The notes below the pieces were generated by a model, which ran no database searches, was not told the DNA's origin, and worked only from the letters and a program-made list of their open reading frames with translations. From Sclerotinia nivalis (lineage: Eukaryota; Ascomycota; Leotiomycetes; Helotiales; Sclerotiniaceae): 64,000 nucleotides of DNA. Below are positions 36,005 through 48,771 of this stretch, in pieces; the first letter of the stretch is position 1; each line of letters starts with the position of its first letter. The stretch spans positions 1,612,001 to 1,676,000 of the forward strand of contig JAPEIS010000016.1 in the NCBI GenBank assembly GCA_029531795.1. The letters run 5' to 3'. The position numbers were made by a program, and so were the translations under genes.

Positions 36005-37047
36005 GATGAATTCGCCTTTGACTTTGAATGTAGAAATCGAAACAAACTCACAACAAACAACGAAGAAAATCACCTACCTTTATATACACATCACACATAC
36101 TTACACCAACTACTGTCTTGCATGACTTCACACAACACAACTGAATTGGCTCACCTGAACACTGGGCGCCAAGCCCTATTGTTGAAGAAAAATCCCCTAA
36201 ACGGTCTTTCTACAGTCATGCAACGGACGTATCATAGGTACATACTTTGGCTTCTAATGGAATGCCGCATCATATACGAGGTTTAGCATGCCATGAGCCG
36301 TGCCATATGCCTATCACTTACCTAACTGCCCAGGTAAACCCAGTTAAACTACCGTTGAACCCTCATTAACTTTAGCTGAAAGATATGCAATTAAAGTATT
36401 GATGCCGTACAACTTACTTGAAAGGTTCAAGTATGGCGTAGTTTCCCGTCTGTTTCGTGCTGATGCGCGCTGATGCGTTATACAAATGAAGTCATGGGCT
36501 TTTCGTATTCCGTGAGCTAGTGAGGGTTTTGGTGGAGGAGTAGAGGGCCGGGAGGATTAGCGTTGAAATTTATTCCAAGGTTTACGGAGTAGATCAACTC
36601 TAAAATTCTATTTCCAGCTTCTTGGAAATTGGATGAAATAATGTGTTGGTTGGTATTGTGATGTTGATCGATGTCGAAATTGTACTTAGATAGATATTGG
36701 CAGGGTCCAATACAACCCTGAATATTTTGGGAACGAATGAAAGCCAAGAAAAATGTCGTACCTCATGCTGCGTGCACAAACAAATGGATATTGCCGAGTA
36801 CAATTGGGTGGGTAGTACAAGTCGAAAAATCATCGGAACAGCCATTTTCTCTAACACAGTTTCCTTCATGCTCATAGCACAAACTTACCAACCTCCATGA
36901 ATCAATATACAAAAGTGAAGATCATCTATTCGTCTAATCTTAAGACTTCCCAAAACGCCGCCCAATGCAACCATAGTATTTTTGCTGTACATAATCCTAC
37001 ATTTCCCTATCATTTATGATCCCTTATGTTCCCCTCTGTCCCTACCA
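36005..37047. other. Intergenic region, GMC promoter
   Basis: About 1 kb between the 5' end of the GMC gene and the 3' end of the carrier gene, both on the minus strand. Short ORFs here have no recognisable content. No RNA gene or repeat of note. Confidence 0.5.
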
Positions 37048-38402
37048 TTATACAATCGATTCCTGATCCCGCTGCATATTGGAGTTTTCCAGTCGCTTCA
37101 GGATGTATTGGTATAATACCAACATGCAACTACTTTGTGTACTCGTCCACACAAATCTAGGTCCTACTCCACGAAACAAGCCTGTTATGCCTTCCGTCTT
37201 ATAGATAAGTTTAAGGCCAGTTGGGACGGAAGAGGTATCGAGAATGATGCTACCAGGACGCGGGGTATGTGTGGAAGGCGATGACGTGGATATCGATCTA
37301 ATCTGATGCTTTGTAGGTTTTGTAGGGTTTGTAGATGTTGGCTTCGTACGGGTAGATTTAGTGGAGGCGTTTTTCGTAGATTTTGAGGTCTGCTTGGAAG
37401 TAGACTCTGGGTCGGAAATGACTTGAGTTTGGATCCTTGTTTTCACAACATCCAGAGGACATGTAATTACTCCAGCCAAACCACCCGCTGCCGCTCCTGT
37501 TAGGAGTTCCAATGGCAATCCAATATCTCGGCTTTCCTTCCATTTTCTCGCCCAAGTTTGACCTTGCTCGTAGAATGCGAATTGTAATGCCGAAAATGGT
37601 AGGTCTCGAACGATTGTTGCTCTGTAACCGTAGAATAGTGCCGAGAACCCTTCTTGCTTAACTATTGTTCGGGCAGCATGTGCTGTGTTTTTGTAATTGT
37701 AGCCAGAGTTGAAAAATGGGTTATTGTATCGTCCTTGGAGTTGTAGACGAGTTTTGAGGACTTCGGAAGGTACGTATACAAATGAGGCTGCAAAGTCGGC
37801 GACAAAACCTAGGATCATTAGAATGATGTAAATTAAACCTAGATTTCTCGGACTTACCACTGGATAAATAGGCAAACCATGGAGGAATGCCATTGTCTAT
37901 TAGATGCCTCTTACTGTACTCATATGTTCCAAAGAATATAATTGTGCCAGGAAAAGAACCAAGAAGAGCAGGAACCCATCCTCCATATAGCCCTCTCCGT
38001 ATCCCTTCTTGTCGCAAAATCGTAGAATATGAGGACGATAATTTGGTATACTTTGGCGGAACATGCGGATCACCTTGTTGACGAGTTTTGACCGTATCCA
38101 AAGAGTGCATAAGTAGATCCCCCGTGGTTCCACCAATTCCTCCCGCAATCATGGCCTACAAACAATCAGTAACTTGCCTGTAGACTAAAATCTACAAATC
38201 TCACATGCAAATATGGCGGTCGTCCCTCCTCTTCGACCTCTTCCTGTGCCATGTTTCTCGATCTGAGTAGCCCGTTTCCAACTCTAACATTGACGTCCTC
38301 TTCCACTCCATTATCAACAATCCCAAATTTGGTGCGATCTTCTGCTGGCGAACCTGCTGATCCGAAGGAAAACAGGTTGACAACACGAGAGGTCAGGGAC
38401 AT
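37048..38402 (-). CDS. Mitochondrial carrier protein (Mme1/YMR166C-like)
   Basis: Three exons on the minus strand, 38205-38402, 37858-38155 and 37048-37808, 418 residues in frame. Three mitochondrial carrier modules are seen with signatures [25 protein letters not shown] and [13 protein letters not shown], and the matching C-terminal parts of each repeat such as [20 protein letters not shown] and [18 protein letters not shown]. The first module is preceded by a charged N-terminal extension of about 65 residues. The third contains an insertion of about 60 residues, almost wholly Ser/Thr/Lys/Pro, between its helices. The opening [23 protein letters not shown] resembles the yeast Mme1/YMR166C group, linked to mitochondrial magnesium export. 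The exact substrate is inferred, not shown. It sits in the inner mitochondrial membrane. Confidence 0.87.
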
Positions 38403-38989
38403 GGCCCTTCCTCAATTTACAAAGCTGGTCGCCTTCCTGGTCCCCAAATATGCAGAAGGGGGAGTTTTTGTTACGGCGTTGGTAGGCAAATACAAATCAT
38501 TAAGCTGGGTATCACAAATGTTTTTTGATGCACTCAACTTTTTTTGCCGGAACTTTCCACATTTGTTTATGCCTGATTAAGACCAAGGCATTTATTTGAC
38601 GTGGGGTTGTCCCCGGTGAATTCCTCAACCCCTCCACATCCCGGTGAGCCTTCAAAATTGTGTTTTACCCTTAAGGTTCGATTGATTGAATTTGCACTAT
38701 ACCAATAGATTTGTGAATGTAACAAGTAATGATCATTACCTTCACAGAGAATTCGTACAATCACAGCTGAGGGCAAAAGAATACTATAGATACTTAAAAA
38801 TCACTTTGAGGGAAATAAGATACACATTTGAATAATATTTCCCATCAATTTATATGCCTAACTGATAAAAGATCACCGTCTATATCAATAATGCTTGGGT
38901 ATACCGTCATCATCATAATTCATCTGCACCAAAACGCCCCGTGATATTCGAGCGCAAAGACTATAACATCTGGCTTAGGATAGTCCACC
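38403..38989. other. Intergenic region
   Basis: Between the 5' end of the carrier gene and the 3' end of NTE1, both on the minus strand. AT-rich right half. Nothing recognisable. Confidence 0.5.
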
Positions 38990-41900
38990 CTAAATACTTG
39001 CTCGTCTCGGAGCCATAGTTCTCCTCAATGCCTTCTTCTCTTCCGTCTCATCAACCAAAGGAAGGATACCCTGATCTCTCATCTTTGCCAAATATTCCTG
39101 TCCGAATTTGTAACCAACCTGATAAATTTCATCGAATTTACCAAAGTCCAAAGTTCCATATTCGTCAATTGGAGGTCTCATGTAAAGACATCCTGGAGTT
39201 GTTTTCGCTCTTTCCAAAGCATCGACACTGGACACATATGCCAAGCGTGCTTGAATCTCAGCCAAAGTGGGAGGGTTTGGGTATGATGAGAATGGGTTCC
39301 AACGATTTGCAAATGCCCAAAATCCAGAAAGTGAGTCGCCGAAGTTCTGTGGTATGTCGTCATCGAGGCTGCCAACATCAATAGCAAAGATGATATCAGC
39401 GCCTAAAGATTTCATGTGAGAAACCGTCAGGTTATCTACATATCCACCATCTAACAGCATACTTCCTTCATCGCATAGTGGTGGGAGGAGTCCAGCAAGA
39501 GACATAGATGCTCTTACGTATCTCCATGCATATCCACTGGTATGGATTTCAGATCGACTTTTACTAATATTGGTAGTGTTGCAGTAGAACTCCAGCCAGA
39601 AATCTTCAATCTGAGTATTGCCAAAAGTCTTGAAGATACCACGATTAAATTCATGACCAGTAGTATAGGAAGCAGATGGATACGTCAAATCCAATGCGAA
39701 TCTCCACATACTTGCCATGCGACCCGAGAATTTCTTTGCGCGTCCATACATAGGAACTACATCTGCGTCACGAGCGTATAATGCGCCAATGAAAGATCCA
39801 ATAGAAGTTCCTCCAATGATGTCGATCGGAATTCCAGACTCTTCCATAGCTCTTATAATCCCAACCTGAGATATACCACGTGCACCACCTCCCCCGAGAA
39901 CTAGACCAATAGACTTGCCACAAAGACGTCTAGCAATCCGATGAAAGTCGCCTTTGAATGGAGTCTCTGCAGAGTAAAGTGGTGATTGTCGTACACGGCG
40001 AGATGTGTATTTTTGAATTTCTGCCTGAATCACTTGTACTCGTTGTTTCAATGCGGTCCCGAACTTTCTTGTTTGAGGATGTACTGGGACAGCACTAGTT
40101 CTAAAGTCCATCTGAACATGATGGTGCCCGCCATTGATCCAGACTCGATTTCTAAGCCATGCACGAGTCACACCAGGTGAGGAGAAGCGGTCTGCGTGCA
40201 ATAACACCAATTCCTTTCTTGCAGTGGTTTTCATTCCTAATAAGAAGCGTTCGTACTCTCCAATGGCCGGCGAACCATCTGCTATGCCTACTAGGAGAAT
40301 GCAATCAGCTTGACTGATGCAAGTTTGAGTCCAAGGTGAATTAACGTTTGTGTCTAGAAATGACATTAGCGATGATATTAGGGAAAATAAACACAGTCTG
40401 TGGTGACCCAAGAAGAAACTACTTACCAGCAATATACAAAACCAAGCCATACTTCTCCTCCAGATCAGCAAGGTATTGTGAAAGTTTAAGCCTTCCCATA
40501 CGACTGAAAGCGTGCCTGCCAAGATGATTGAGAATAGCTGCTTGGTTGAGAGAAGTCACACCATTAGGTGCTCCGATTTGAGTCAAAGCATTCATCAAAC
40601 GACTACCAAACTCGACCACAGGTACTCCAGCAGTAACGGGAAGTATAGCAACAGTACGAAGATTGACAGTCGAAGATACCTTATCATTTGTAGCACCAGT
40701 AACTTTCTCTTTAGTTTGTACGAAGACAGGCTCTTCTACCAAAGCTCGCATACGAGATGCAATAATCTTGGAGATTTTGATCGTAATACCTGGGTGTTCT
40801 TGCGCAAGACTGTTGAATAGTGTCTTTGGAAATTTGGCTAGTTCGGTATCTCGAATAGCATGCAGTGTAGCAGGTCTGACGGATTCCGTCATGACTTCTA
40901 GTTCTCCAACACTTTCACCTTGTCCATACTCGCCGATGACTTTCATTCCAGCTTCGTCATTATTGACTACGAGTCTAAGTCGGCCGTTCAAGACGATATA
41001 AATTGCGTCACTATCATCGCCTTGGTGGTAGATGACTTGACCCGCGCTCACCTGTACCCATTCAAGAGCAAAGTCTATGTGCAGGATTAATCTAGGCAAA
41101 AGACTGGTGAGACGCTTAGCCATAGTCAGGAGTACGACCGGATACTTCTCAACAATTCTTTCCAGTGATGTTCGTGGTAAGAATCCTACATAAACATCCG
41201 TTTTTGCAACGACATCAATGAAGGAGCGATAAGAGGATATGGTACCAATGTAGCCTGCAATACCACCTGGTTTGATAAGTGCCAAACTTTTTCGGTCTGT
41301 TGTCTTTCGCTTTTTACCCTCATGCCCTGCACTACCAAAACCAGGCCCTGAAGCACGCGATGAGGCGGTCTTCGTTCTAGATAGTGAAGGCATCGGATCA
41401 TTGGCGTTCTTGGCATTCGAAGAGTGTCGGAAAGATTGACCTAACACCATGGAATCGGATTTCTCATCAACAGGAACACTAACATCTAGGAAGCCATCAA
41501 TAACATAGTACAGCCCAGGGTTCCTCTCTCCTTGTTCCACAAGTACCGAGCCTTTTGGGAAGTAAACAATCTCTACTTCATCTTTGAGTTCTTGGGCGAG
41601 CCCTTGCGTACTTGGATAGCCACCAGCACTGACTCCACCAGATGTCACTGATTCAGTGTCATCTACAGAACCTTCGTATGGATCAATGAGGCCGAAGGCA
41701 TTGGTAGTAAAGGAATTGTTAGTAAAAAATGCCTTTTGACGTTTCTGATCATATGAAAGCATTCGAGGGGAGCCTTCAACAGAATCTGACATACGCAAGG
41801 CATTCTTAGTGTTTGTGAGACCAATAGCCTTGAATATGCATTCCAATATAGATTTCCTAAACATCCCGTCTTCGTCAATCGATTCTTGACGATGAAGAGG

Positions 41901-43681
41901 TATTCGTGAATTCATAGGACCATTGAATGGGTTTGAAGTCCTTTGAGAAAGAGGACTTTGAACATCATGATGCCATACCTGAGGGCTAGAACCTTGTTTC
42001 ACACTTAAAGCAGGTTTCCTACCACCATATCGTGACATCTGAATATTCGTAAGAAGATCTCCAGGACTAGGGCTGACACTGGAATCCCCACCGTGTGCTT
42101 CGAAGGTTTGTCTGGACATCGACCTAGAAGCGCTGACCGATGATGCATGCATTGTGGCTTCTTTTCTAAGGCTATGACTGGATCTGCGTCTTCCGGCCCC
42201 AGCGTTATGCAAAGCAATACCTTTGCTACCTTCTTCCTCGCCAATCCTCTCCTTTTCGCGAATGAACTTTTCCTTCAAGCGCTTCAATGCATCCCCACGG
42301 AGGAAATTCGGCAATTCGTATGTCGTGTACTTATTCATATGCTTTTCAGTGCGCAAAACCTCGCTAGTTAACCCAAGATAAGAATGACCGGTCGCAAGAG
42401 TGACTCTTTGTAATCTTGTTAAAATGACCTGAACGATATGTGCTGTTGCCTTAGGATATACTCTTGTTAATCGACGGAAAGCGCTAGCAGGTATTATAGC
42501 AATTGTAGTATCCACTGTAGCTCTAGCCACGATGTCAGGGTGTACAGAAGTTGTAGTCAACCTCTTAGGCCTAGGTCGACGTGGGTGAATCTCGGCTGAA
42601 GCATCTAATGACAATGGGGGTATTCTTCCATTAACAGTTGTCGCCGAAGCACGACGATCTCTACCATCCCTTTGACCATCTTGAGTAGGGGCCCCATATA
42701 TTGGACTTGTGGGAAGTGATGGAGGCGCTTCATGGCTATTTCCAAATTCGTGATGATCTGAATTGCCATAAGGAGTACCAGAAGCACTTCCATCAAAATC
42801 TTCGTCATCAGAATGTCTCAACTTGACATCTTCGGTAAAGAGTGAAAGTATAGAAAAGAGAGATGACATAGGTGCACCATTCTTTACCTCAGTCAATAAC
42901 TGGTAACCCTGATGATGACCACCTCGGTGAGGACCAGATCCACTATCCGAATCTTCTCGTTCATACGACATAGGATCGGTATCTGATTCACGTCCTTCTC
43001 GAGCCGACTTGACAAAAATCTCCACTAATCCATCGACTACCAAACAAAATCCCTTCTCCTCTTCAAGGTTCAAGGTTTCACCAGCTATAAGCTTTCTTGT
43101 TTGCATGGAGCGCGTGAGTTCATGGAAAACAGGGCGTTCCAAATAACCAAAGATTTTAATAGCACTCAGAAATTCATCCAAGTAATTTGAGAACCCCGAC
43201 TTTGATCCCTCTTCTTGTGTGTCTGGATAGAGGTCTATTTGAGGTTCCTTTCGCTGAGGTTCCGGAGGTAATCGAGAGTACATATTGAGAAATCGGTATC
43301 TTACGAACCAACTAATGGTTGACACAAATGCCACCATGATCAACATCCTAAGATAAGTAATTAGCACTGATAGTGAGGTAGAATGAATGGCACATACAAA
43401 GTGGTAGCATTCATGGTAAATGTCAAGCTAGTTGAGAACATTGTGAAGAGGAAAGTCGGCATTGTAATTGTCGTGAAAGTTATAACCCAGTAAAGAATTC
43501 CCGGAATCACTCTAATGAAGAACATAGTCATGTTGCCGAAGACTCCAAACCATGATCCTGCCACTTGAATATCCATTTGATTTGTTGGTATGCCAGTTGC
43601 CGAGGCCATGGTTGAAGCTATCGTCGAATCCATTAAGCTCATAGAGCTTCCCACAAGGGAGGAAACAGTTTCAGAAGACAT
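38990..43681 (-). CDS. NTE1: Lysophospholipase NTE1 (neuropathy target esterase homologue)
   Basis: Three exons on the minus strand, 43398-43681, 40427-43347 and 38990-40353, 1522 residues, in frame. The N terminus has hydrophobic membrane segments ([19 protein letters not shown] and [19 protein letters not shown]; the second spans the first junction). Three cyclic-nucleotide-binding-like domains follow, near residues 170-210, 680-790 ([20 protein letters not shown]) and 860-960 ([20 protein letters not shown]). The patatin domain has the oxyanion loop [16 protein letters not shown] near 1220, the nucleophile motif GTSIG near 1248 and the catalytic Asp in [10 protein letters not shown] near 1366. 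NTE1 is an ER-membrane enzyme that deacylates phosphatidylcholine to glycerophosphocholine. Long Ser/Arg-rich linkers separate the first two nucleotide-binding domains, as in other filamentous fungi. Confidence 0.96.
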
Positions 43682-44160
43682 GAAATTGTGTTGAAAGAAT
43701 GTAAAGTATTTAGCAGAATCTCCTGCTATTCATATATATTCCACTTTCGCATATCGACCGACAATTCCATATCTGAAGTACGACCAATAGTTGTTGTATT
43801 GGAAGAAGGAATCGAATCACCTTGGAATTTAGACAGGGAACAATTTCATGAGCTTCAGTTATTCAACTGCTAAACGTCATTGCACCAATCAAAATTCTCC
43901 AGCTTTTTTTTATTTAGCGAGACCATCCCACCACGGCCCCTCCCCATCAAACCAAATCCGACCAAAAGATTGTGACTCTTTCAACCTTGGAGCCTCATTT
44001 GAGAAATCTATCACCAATTCAAATTTGTACAAAAAACACCAATGTCAACATAGTGATCCATAAGATTTGACATTTAAAAGAATACCTCGAATTCGGCAAC
44101 GAAGCCAAACGGAAACCACAAATTTTTCACCCCGCGCCCAGTCGCGCAACAATCGCAATC
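43682..44160. promoter_or_regulatory. Shared divergent promoter of NTE1 and eIF2-alpha
   Basis: 479 bp lie between the two start codons. The stretch has C-rich tracts (CCCACCACGGCCCC near 43928-43941, CCCCGCGCCCAG near 44132-44143) on the eIF2-alpha side. Inferred from gene orientation. Confidence 0.45.
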
Positions 44161-45264
44161 ATGTCTCTCACAAATTGCCGTTTCTATGAAGAAAAATACC
44201 CGGAGATCGATAGCTTCGTCATGGTGAATGTCAAGCAGGTAGGGAATCATAGGCGCTTTCAGAGTTGCAGGAGAAATACTAATCTCTAGCTTCGCAGATC
44301 GCAGAGATGGGTGCTTATGTTAAGCTCCTCGAATATGACAACATTGATGGCATGATTCTCCTCTCCGAATTATCTAGACGTCGTATTAGAAGTATTCAAA
44401 AGCTTATTCGTGTTGGCCGTAATGAGGTTGTGGTTGTTCTCAGAGTCGATAAGGAGAAGGGTATGCAGAAAACCCTCAAATAGTACATTGTGGCGGAAGG
44501 CTGATCTGGTCGATTGCAGGTTATATTGATCTTTCCAAACGAAGAGTTTCACCTGAAGATATTGTAAGATGCGAAGAACGATACAACAAGGGTAAAATGG
44601 TTCATTCGATTATGCGCCACGTTGCAGAGAAAACAAAGCATCCTATCGAGGATTTGTACGAGAAGATTGTGTGGCCATTGAATAAGAAATATGGACATGC
44701 TGTTGATGCTTTCAAGCTTTCGATAACGTATGGAATTTCTGGTTTCCTTTGATATTTTATGTATACTGACATTAACATAGAAACGCTGATACTTGGCAAG
44801 ATGTCTCATTCCCTAGCGATGTCGTCGCTGAGGAATTAAAATCATATATTGGAAAACGTCTTACACCACAACCAACAAAAGTTCGTGCCGATGTCGAAGT
44901 TACATGCTTTGGATATGAGGGAATTGATGCCGTTAAGACGGCTTTAAGAACTGCTGAAGCCAGAAACACCGCCGATAACCAAGTCAAAGTCAAGCTCGTT
45001 TCCCCACCACTCTACGTTCTCACAAGCACATGTCTGGAAAAATCCGTTGGTATCTCGACCTTGGAAGCCGCAATTGTGGATATCAGAAAGAACATTGAAG
45101 CCGCAGGGGGTGGATTAATTGTCAAGATGGAACCTAAGGCAGTCACCGAGAACGATGATGCTGAATTACAAGCACTCATGGAGAAGAGAGAACGTGAAAA
45201 TGCAGAAGTTAGCGGAGATGAGAGTATGAGTGAGAGTGATGAGAACCAAGTCGAGGTCATGTAA
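44161..45264 (+). CDS. SUI2: Translation initiation factor eIF2 subunit alpha
   Basis: Four exons, 44161-44238, 44298-44460, 44520-44727 and 44781-45264, 310 residues in frame, with three introns of 53-59 bp. The S1-type domain starts at [19 protein letters not shown], and the regulatory loop reads [14 protein letters not shown]: the Ser after EL (residue 52 with the initiator Met, Ser51 in the usual numbering) is the target of Gcn2-type kinases. The [12 protein letters not shown] block, a helical domain and the C-terminal alpha/beta domain ([20 protein letters not shown]) follow. The tail is acidic and Ser-rich ([17 protein letters not shown]), as in yeast. It is the last intact host gene before the repeat-rich island. 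Confidence 0.97.
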
Positions 45265-45716
45265 AAAGGTTTCATATCATAAGAAGATATCAAAAGCATT
45301 CAAAAGTTATCTAATTAAACCAAACAATCGGTTTATGGATTTGTTTGCATTGTAGGCGCATAGTAGAACGATAATAGCTTCTAATATGCAAACAACGACC
45401 AATCGAAACGAGATTTTCAAAACCTCCTCTTCTCATGTGACCTCATGATGCAAAGAAGCGTACCTATTATGTACGGAGTGCAGAGTCAGTCATTGGATAA
45501 AGATATTGAGTATCGTGAAAGTCCTATAAAGCATATCTAGTACTCTCCTAATGAGGTTCAGTGGGAACTTCTCTCCGTCCTCTACTCCTACTCTTACTAG
45601 TATCCTCTATATTCAACCGTGTAAATAAGTTTTTAGTAGATGAGGCTAGTTCTTCCTTTCTTTTATTGATCTTTCTATTTATTCATTTATTCATTTATTG
45701 ATTGATCTTTATCTAT
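45265..45716. other. Transition from genic DNA to repeat island
   Basis: Contains the eIF2-alpha 3' end and short ATTTATTC-type repeats (45680-45705) just before the first LTR-like sequence. No gene. Confidence 0.5.
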
Positions 45717-46045
45717 TGTCACGGGGAGTCACGTGATATCTAATCACATGACTAATAACCATCGGTCATCGAAACGCTCTCTTTAGCTTTACACTTCAGG
45801 CTCTTCTAGACTCTGTAGATCTTATCGATCCTTACGATCGATCAAGCTGATACCACTATACTACTATACAAAATTTAGTTTAATTAGGCCATTCGTCTGC
45901 GAGCTAATCAACTACTTGATCTTGTGACGATCTTGGTATTAATGCCTCAGGCCGTCACCTATTCGTTTCGCCCTGTATTCGCTTAGGTCTTGGTCCCCTC
46001 CAAAGGGATCATAAAAGACTCAACTTTATTTTCCTTTGTATAGTA
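45717..46045 (+). mobile_element. LTR-like fragment, reverse-oriented relative of the 360-bp family
   Basis: It begins TGTCACGGGGAGTCACGTG at 45717. Its first 150 bp or so align by eye with the reverse complement of the right part of the 48772-49131 element: a TAATCACAT block, then TCAGGCTCTTCTAGACTCTG against TCAGACTCTTCTAGATCTTG, then CGATCCTTACGATC. The right boundary is uncertain and no target duplication was found. It is less decayed than its relatives. Confidence 0.45.
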
Positions 46046-46527
46046 ATTTGTTATTTTTTAGTATAGATTAATTGATTCTTTCTACTTGAATTAAGATCAT
46101 CGTTATATTATAATAAATTTATTAGTATCTCTAAAAAGGATAGAATATCCTTTGAGAAAACTAGAATATCTAATTAATTATATTTACAAAGATCATTAAA
46201 TTAGCGAAAACTTATATTTATCCGACTAACCTTTCCGAATTTTCATTGGTATCATTATTATATCTATTCGATCAAAGAAACCTTGTATTTCTCAATATAT
46301 TATTGAAGAGATTATTATAACAGAATTATAAGCTCAAATTGATCAAACAGAACAAAGGGAAGATTCTGAATTTGATATAGAAATTAACGAAACAGTAACT
46401 ATAAGCCCATCTGTAAAATATCTACAAAAACAACGATAGTGTGTTTAGCTAATCTAATTAATATACGCTAATCAGGACAACAACGGGACAACAGATTAAA
46501 GATCTCAATAACAATATAATAATAGTT
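46046..46527. other. AT-rich unassigned DNA
   Basis: AT-rich with only short open stretches, for example around 46300-46430 in a plus frame ending in PSVKYLQKQR. Probably a decayed element. No family recognised. Confidence 0.35.
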
Positions 46528-46568
46528 ATAATAGATTAAAAACTTCGATAAAAACTTAACAATAACGA

Positions 46569-46815
46569 TAATATGATTTTATATAAAGACGGAATCGTTA
46601 TAATAAGTATAATATAATTTCGTATATAAATAAAACCGGGATAATAGTGATAATATGATTTTGTATATGAATAAAACTAGAATAACAATGATAATATGAT
46701 TTCGTATATAGATAAAACTAGGATAACAATAATAATATGATTTCGTATATGAATAAAACTAAGATAACGATAGTAATATGATTTCGTATATAAATAAAAC
46801 CAGAATAAAAGTCAA
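46569..46815 (+). repeat. 41-bp minisatellite, about six copies
   Basis: The start of the core TAATATGATTTCGTATAT recurs at 46569, 46610, 46651, 46692, 46733 and 46774, an exact 41-bp period. Copies differ by single substitutions, mostly transitions. A weaker further unit may precede it from about 46528. Confidence 0.88.
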
Positions 46816-47457
46816 GAAATACTTGAATAATATATTTATATATATCTAATAGATATATATTATATACTTTAATATAGCAGATTAATATATATAATAATAG
46901 TTGCATAATTATATTTTAGTATTGTTATAAATGAAAATAAATAAAACTCAATATAAAACTATTAATAATAATCAAAACTGTTAGTAGTGATTTTATTTCC
47001 AATACAAAAAATATAATTATTATATTACAAAATCAATCTAAATCAAAAAAGAATTATTTTTTTATATTTTGTTTGTTTATTTTTTAATCTATAATTTTTA
47101 CTTTCTAATTTCTAATTCGCTTTCTATTAGTCTTTTATAATATAACTCTAATTGAAACTTTCCTTTTTCTTTTATTTTGAATTATCTTGATTATTATCTT
47201 TGATAAAAAATATATCTTTTGTTTTTTTATTATCTTCTTTTTATATTTTCGTTCGATTTGATATATTTATTTTATATCAATTTCTATTCAATTCTGTATA
47301 TAAAACGATTGATATTGATCTCAATTAATATAATTATTGATAAAATATTTATTATATCTATTTTGGCTTTATATCATTGATAAATCTGCTGGAACAATAT
47401 AAATATTGCAAAGAATAATAATTAACAAGTAAATTTGAATATCAATTGAATACTATA
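46816..47457. other. AT-rich decayed DNA
   Basis: Very AT-rich with T-runs. No ORF, repeat partner or RNA gene recognised by eye. Confidence 0.35.
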
Positions 47458-48527
47458 TATCACGGGGTCCCAGTATAAGGTATACGGAGACCGCTCGGGT
47501 CCCAACCTATAGGAGTCGGCCCTCGGATAAGTGTAAGCTAGCCCCGGTCGGGGCTAGCGCTATATACAAATGTATTTAAGAAACTGTTCTTTTTGTAGAA
47601 TTATAGTTTTTCGAGTTATGTTTTATTAATAAAAATGATATTTGTTATTCTATCTGTTATCTTTATAATACTATATAATTCTTATCTATTTGTATCGATA
47701 CTTTTACGATATCGTTCTATTTGTATTCGTCTAATTAATCTAATTCCTTTGAAGAATTTGCTATTGTTATAATTAGCGATATCGCGATCTAGTATTATTA
47801 TTTTATCTCTTTTTACGAATATAATATAAAAGTGAAAGCAGAAATAATCGATCTGTAAATTGTAATTCAAAAGTTTACTTTCGATTTATAAATCGAAAAA
47901 ACTGTATTTATACGATAAAAAGAAAAGAACAATGGATTGATTATTTATCTGATTCAATTTCATTCTATCTCTATTGTTTTGTTTATTTCAATTCTTATCA
48001 ATCTAATCGATTTCTCGTTTTTGATATCTATTACGATTCCGATTATCACTTTTGTTCTATCGAAATTTCAATTGAATGAGAAAGTATTTAATTCTATACT
48101 GTTTGATAAAACCAAAATCAATCTTGATCGATTTATTGATCAAATATAGAATAAAATATATACTAATTCCGATTGCTTTATTTCTTTATATTTCTGTTTA
48201 ATTTATATAATTAAAAGATTAACTGAATTCGTTGTTATACAAATTCGATTATATAATATTAAAGGATAATTTGTTAAATTTATCGATTATAAAGATTTAT
48301 TACAAATATTGAAAAAAGCTTATAGAAATCAGAACAAATAGATCAAGATTTGAAAACTCCTAATCAATCTGAAATAGAAAAATCAATCATTCTATATTTT
48401 CTATACTGAATTCCAGAAATTAATATTGAAAGTAGAAATAATCGACGATAATAGTATTTTGGTTATTCTATTAAAGCAAACTTTATCGAATGAACTGAAG
48501 AACTAGATTGTTATTATTGAATCATCT
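47458..48527 (+). mobile_element. Decayed LTR-type repeat, copy A
   Basis: Starts TATCACGGGGTCC, a decayed form of TGTCACGGGGTCC. Its first 240 bp match copy B (48528 onward), and 47700-48180 match 49137-49640. Differences between copies are mainly C/T and G/A transitions. A perfect 9-bp-stem hairpin (GCTAGCCCC, loop GGTC) sits at 47537-47558; the corresponding site in copy B is mutated. This looks like an LTR followed by part of the internal region of one retroelement. Confidence 0.6.
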
Positions 48528-48771
48528 TGTCACGGGGTCCCCGTATAAGGTATACGGAGACCGTTCGGATCCCGACCCATAGGAGTCGGCCCTCGGATAA
48601 GTATAGGCTAGCCCTAATCAAAGTTAGTGCTATATACAAATGTATTTAAGGAATTATTCTTTTTGTAGAATTGTAATTCTTCGAATTATGTTTTATTAAT
48701 AAAAGTAATATCTGTTATTTTGTTTGCTGCCTTTATAATACTATATAATTCCAATCTATCTATATCGATAC

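Noticed and set aside
36005..36073. Upstream GTG start extending the GMC oxidoreductase
   Set aside because: It would bury the clear signal peptide that begins at the ATG at 36004.
46819..46906. Short ORFs in the AT-rich island as genes
   Set aside because: Composition is Ile/Tyr/Asn-rich from AT bias alone, with no family motif.
47458..48527. Calling copy A and copy B the two LTRs of one full-length retrotransposon
   Set aside because: They are directly adjacent with only about 1 kb per unit and no coding region between; more likely two fragments or a recombined tandem.
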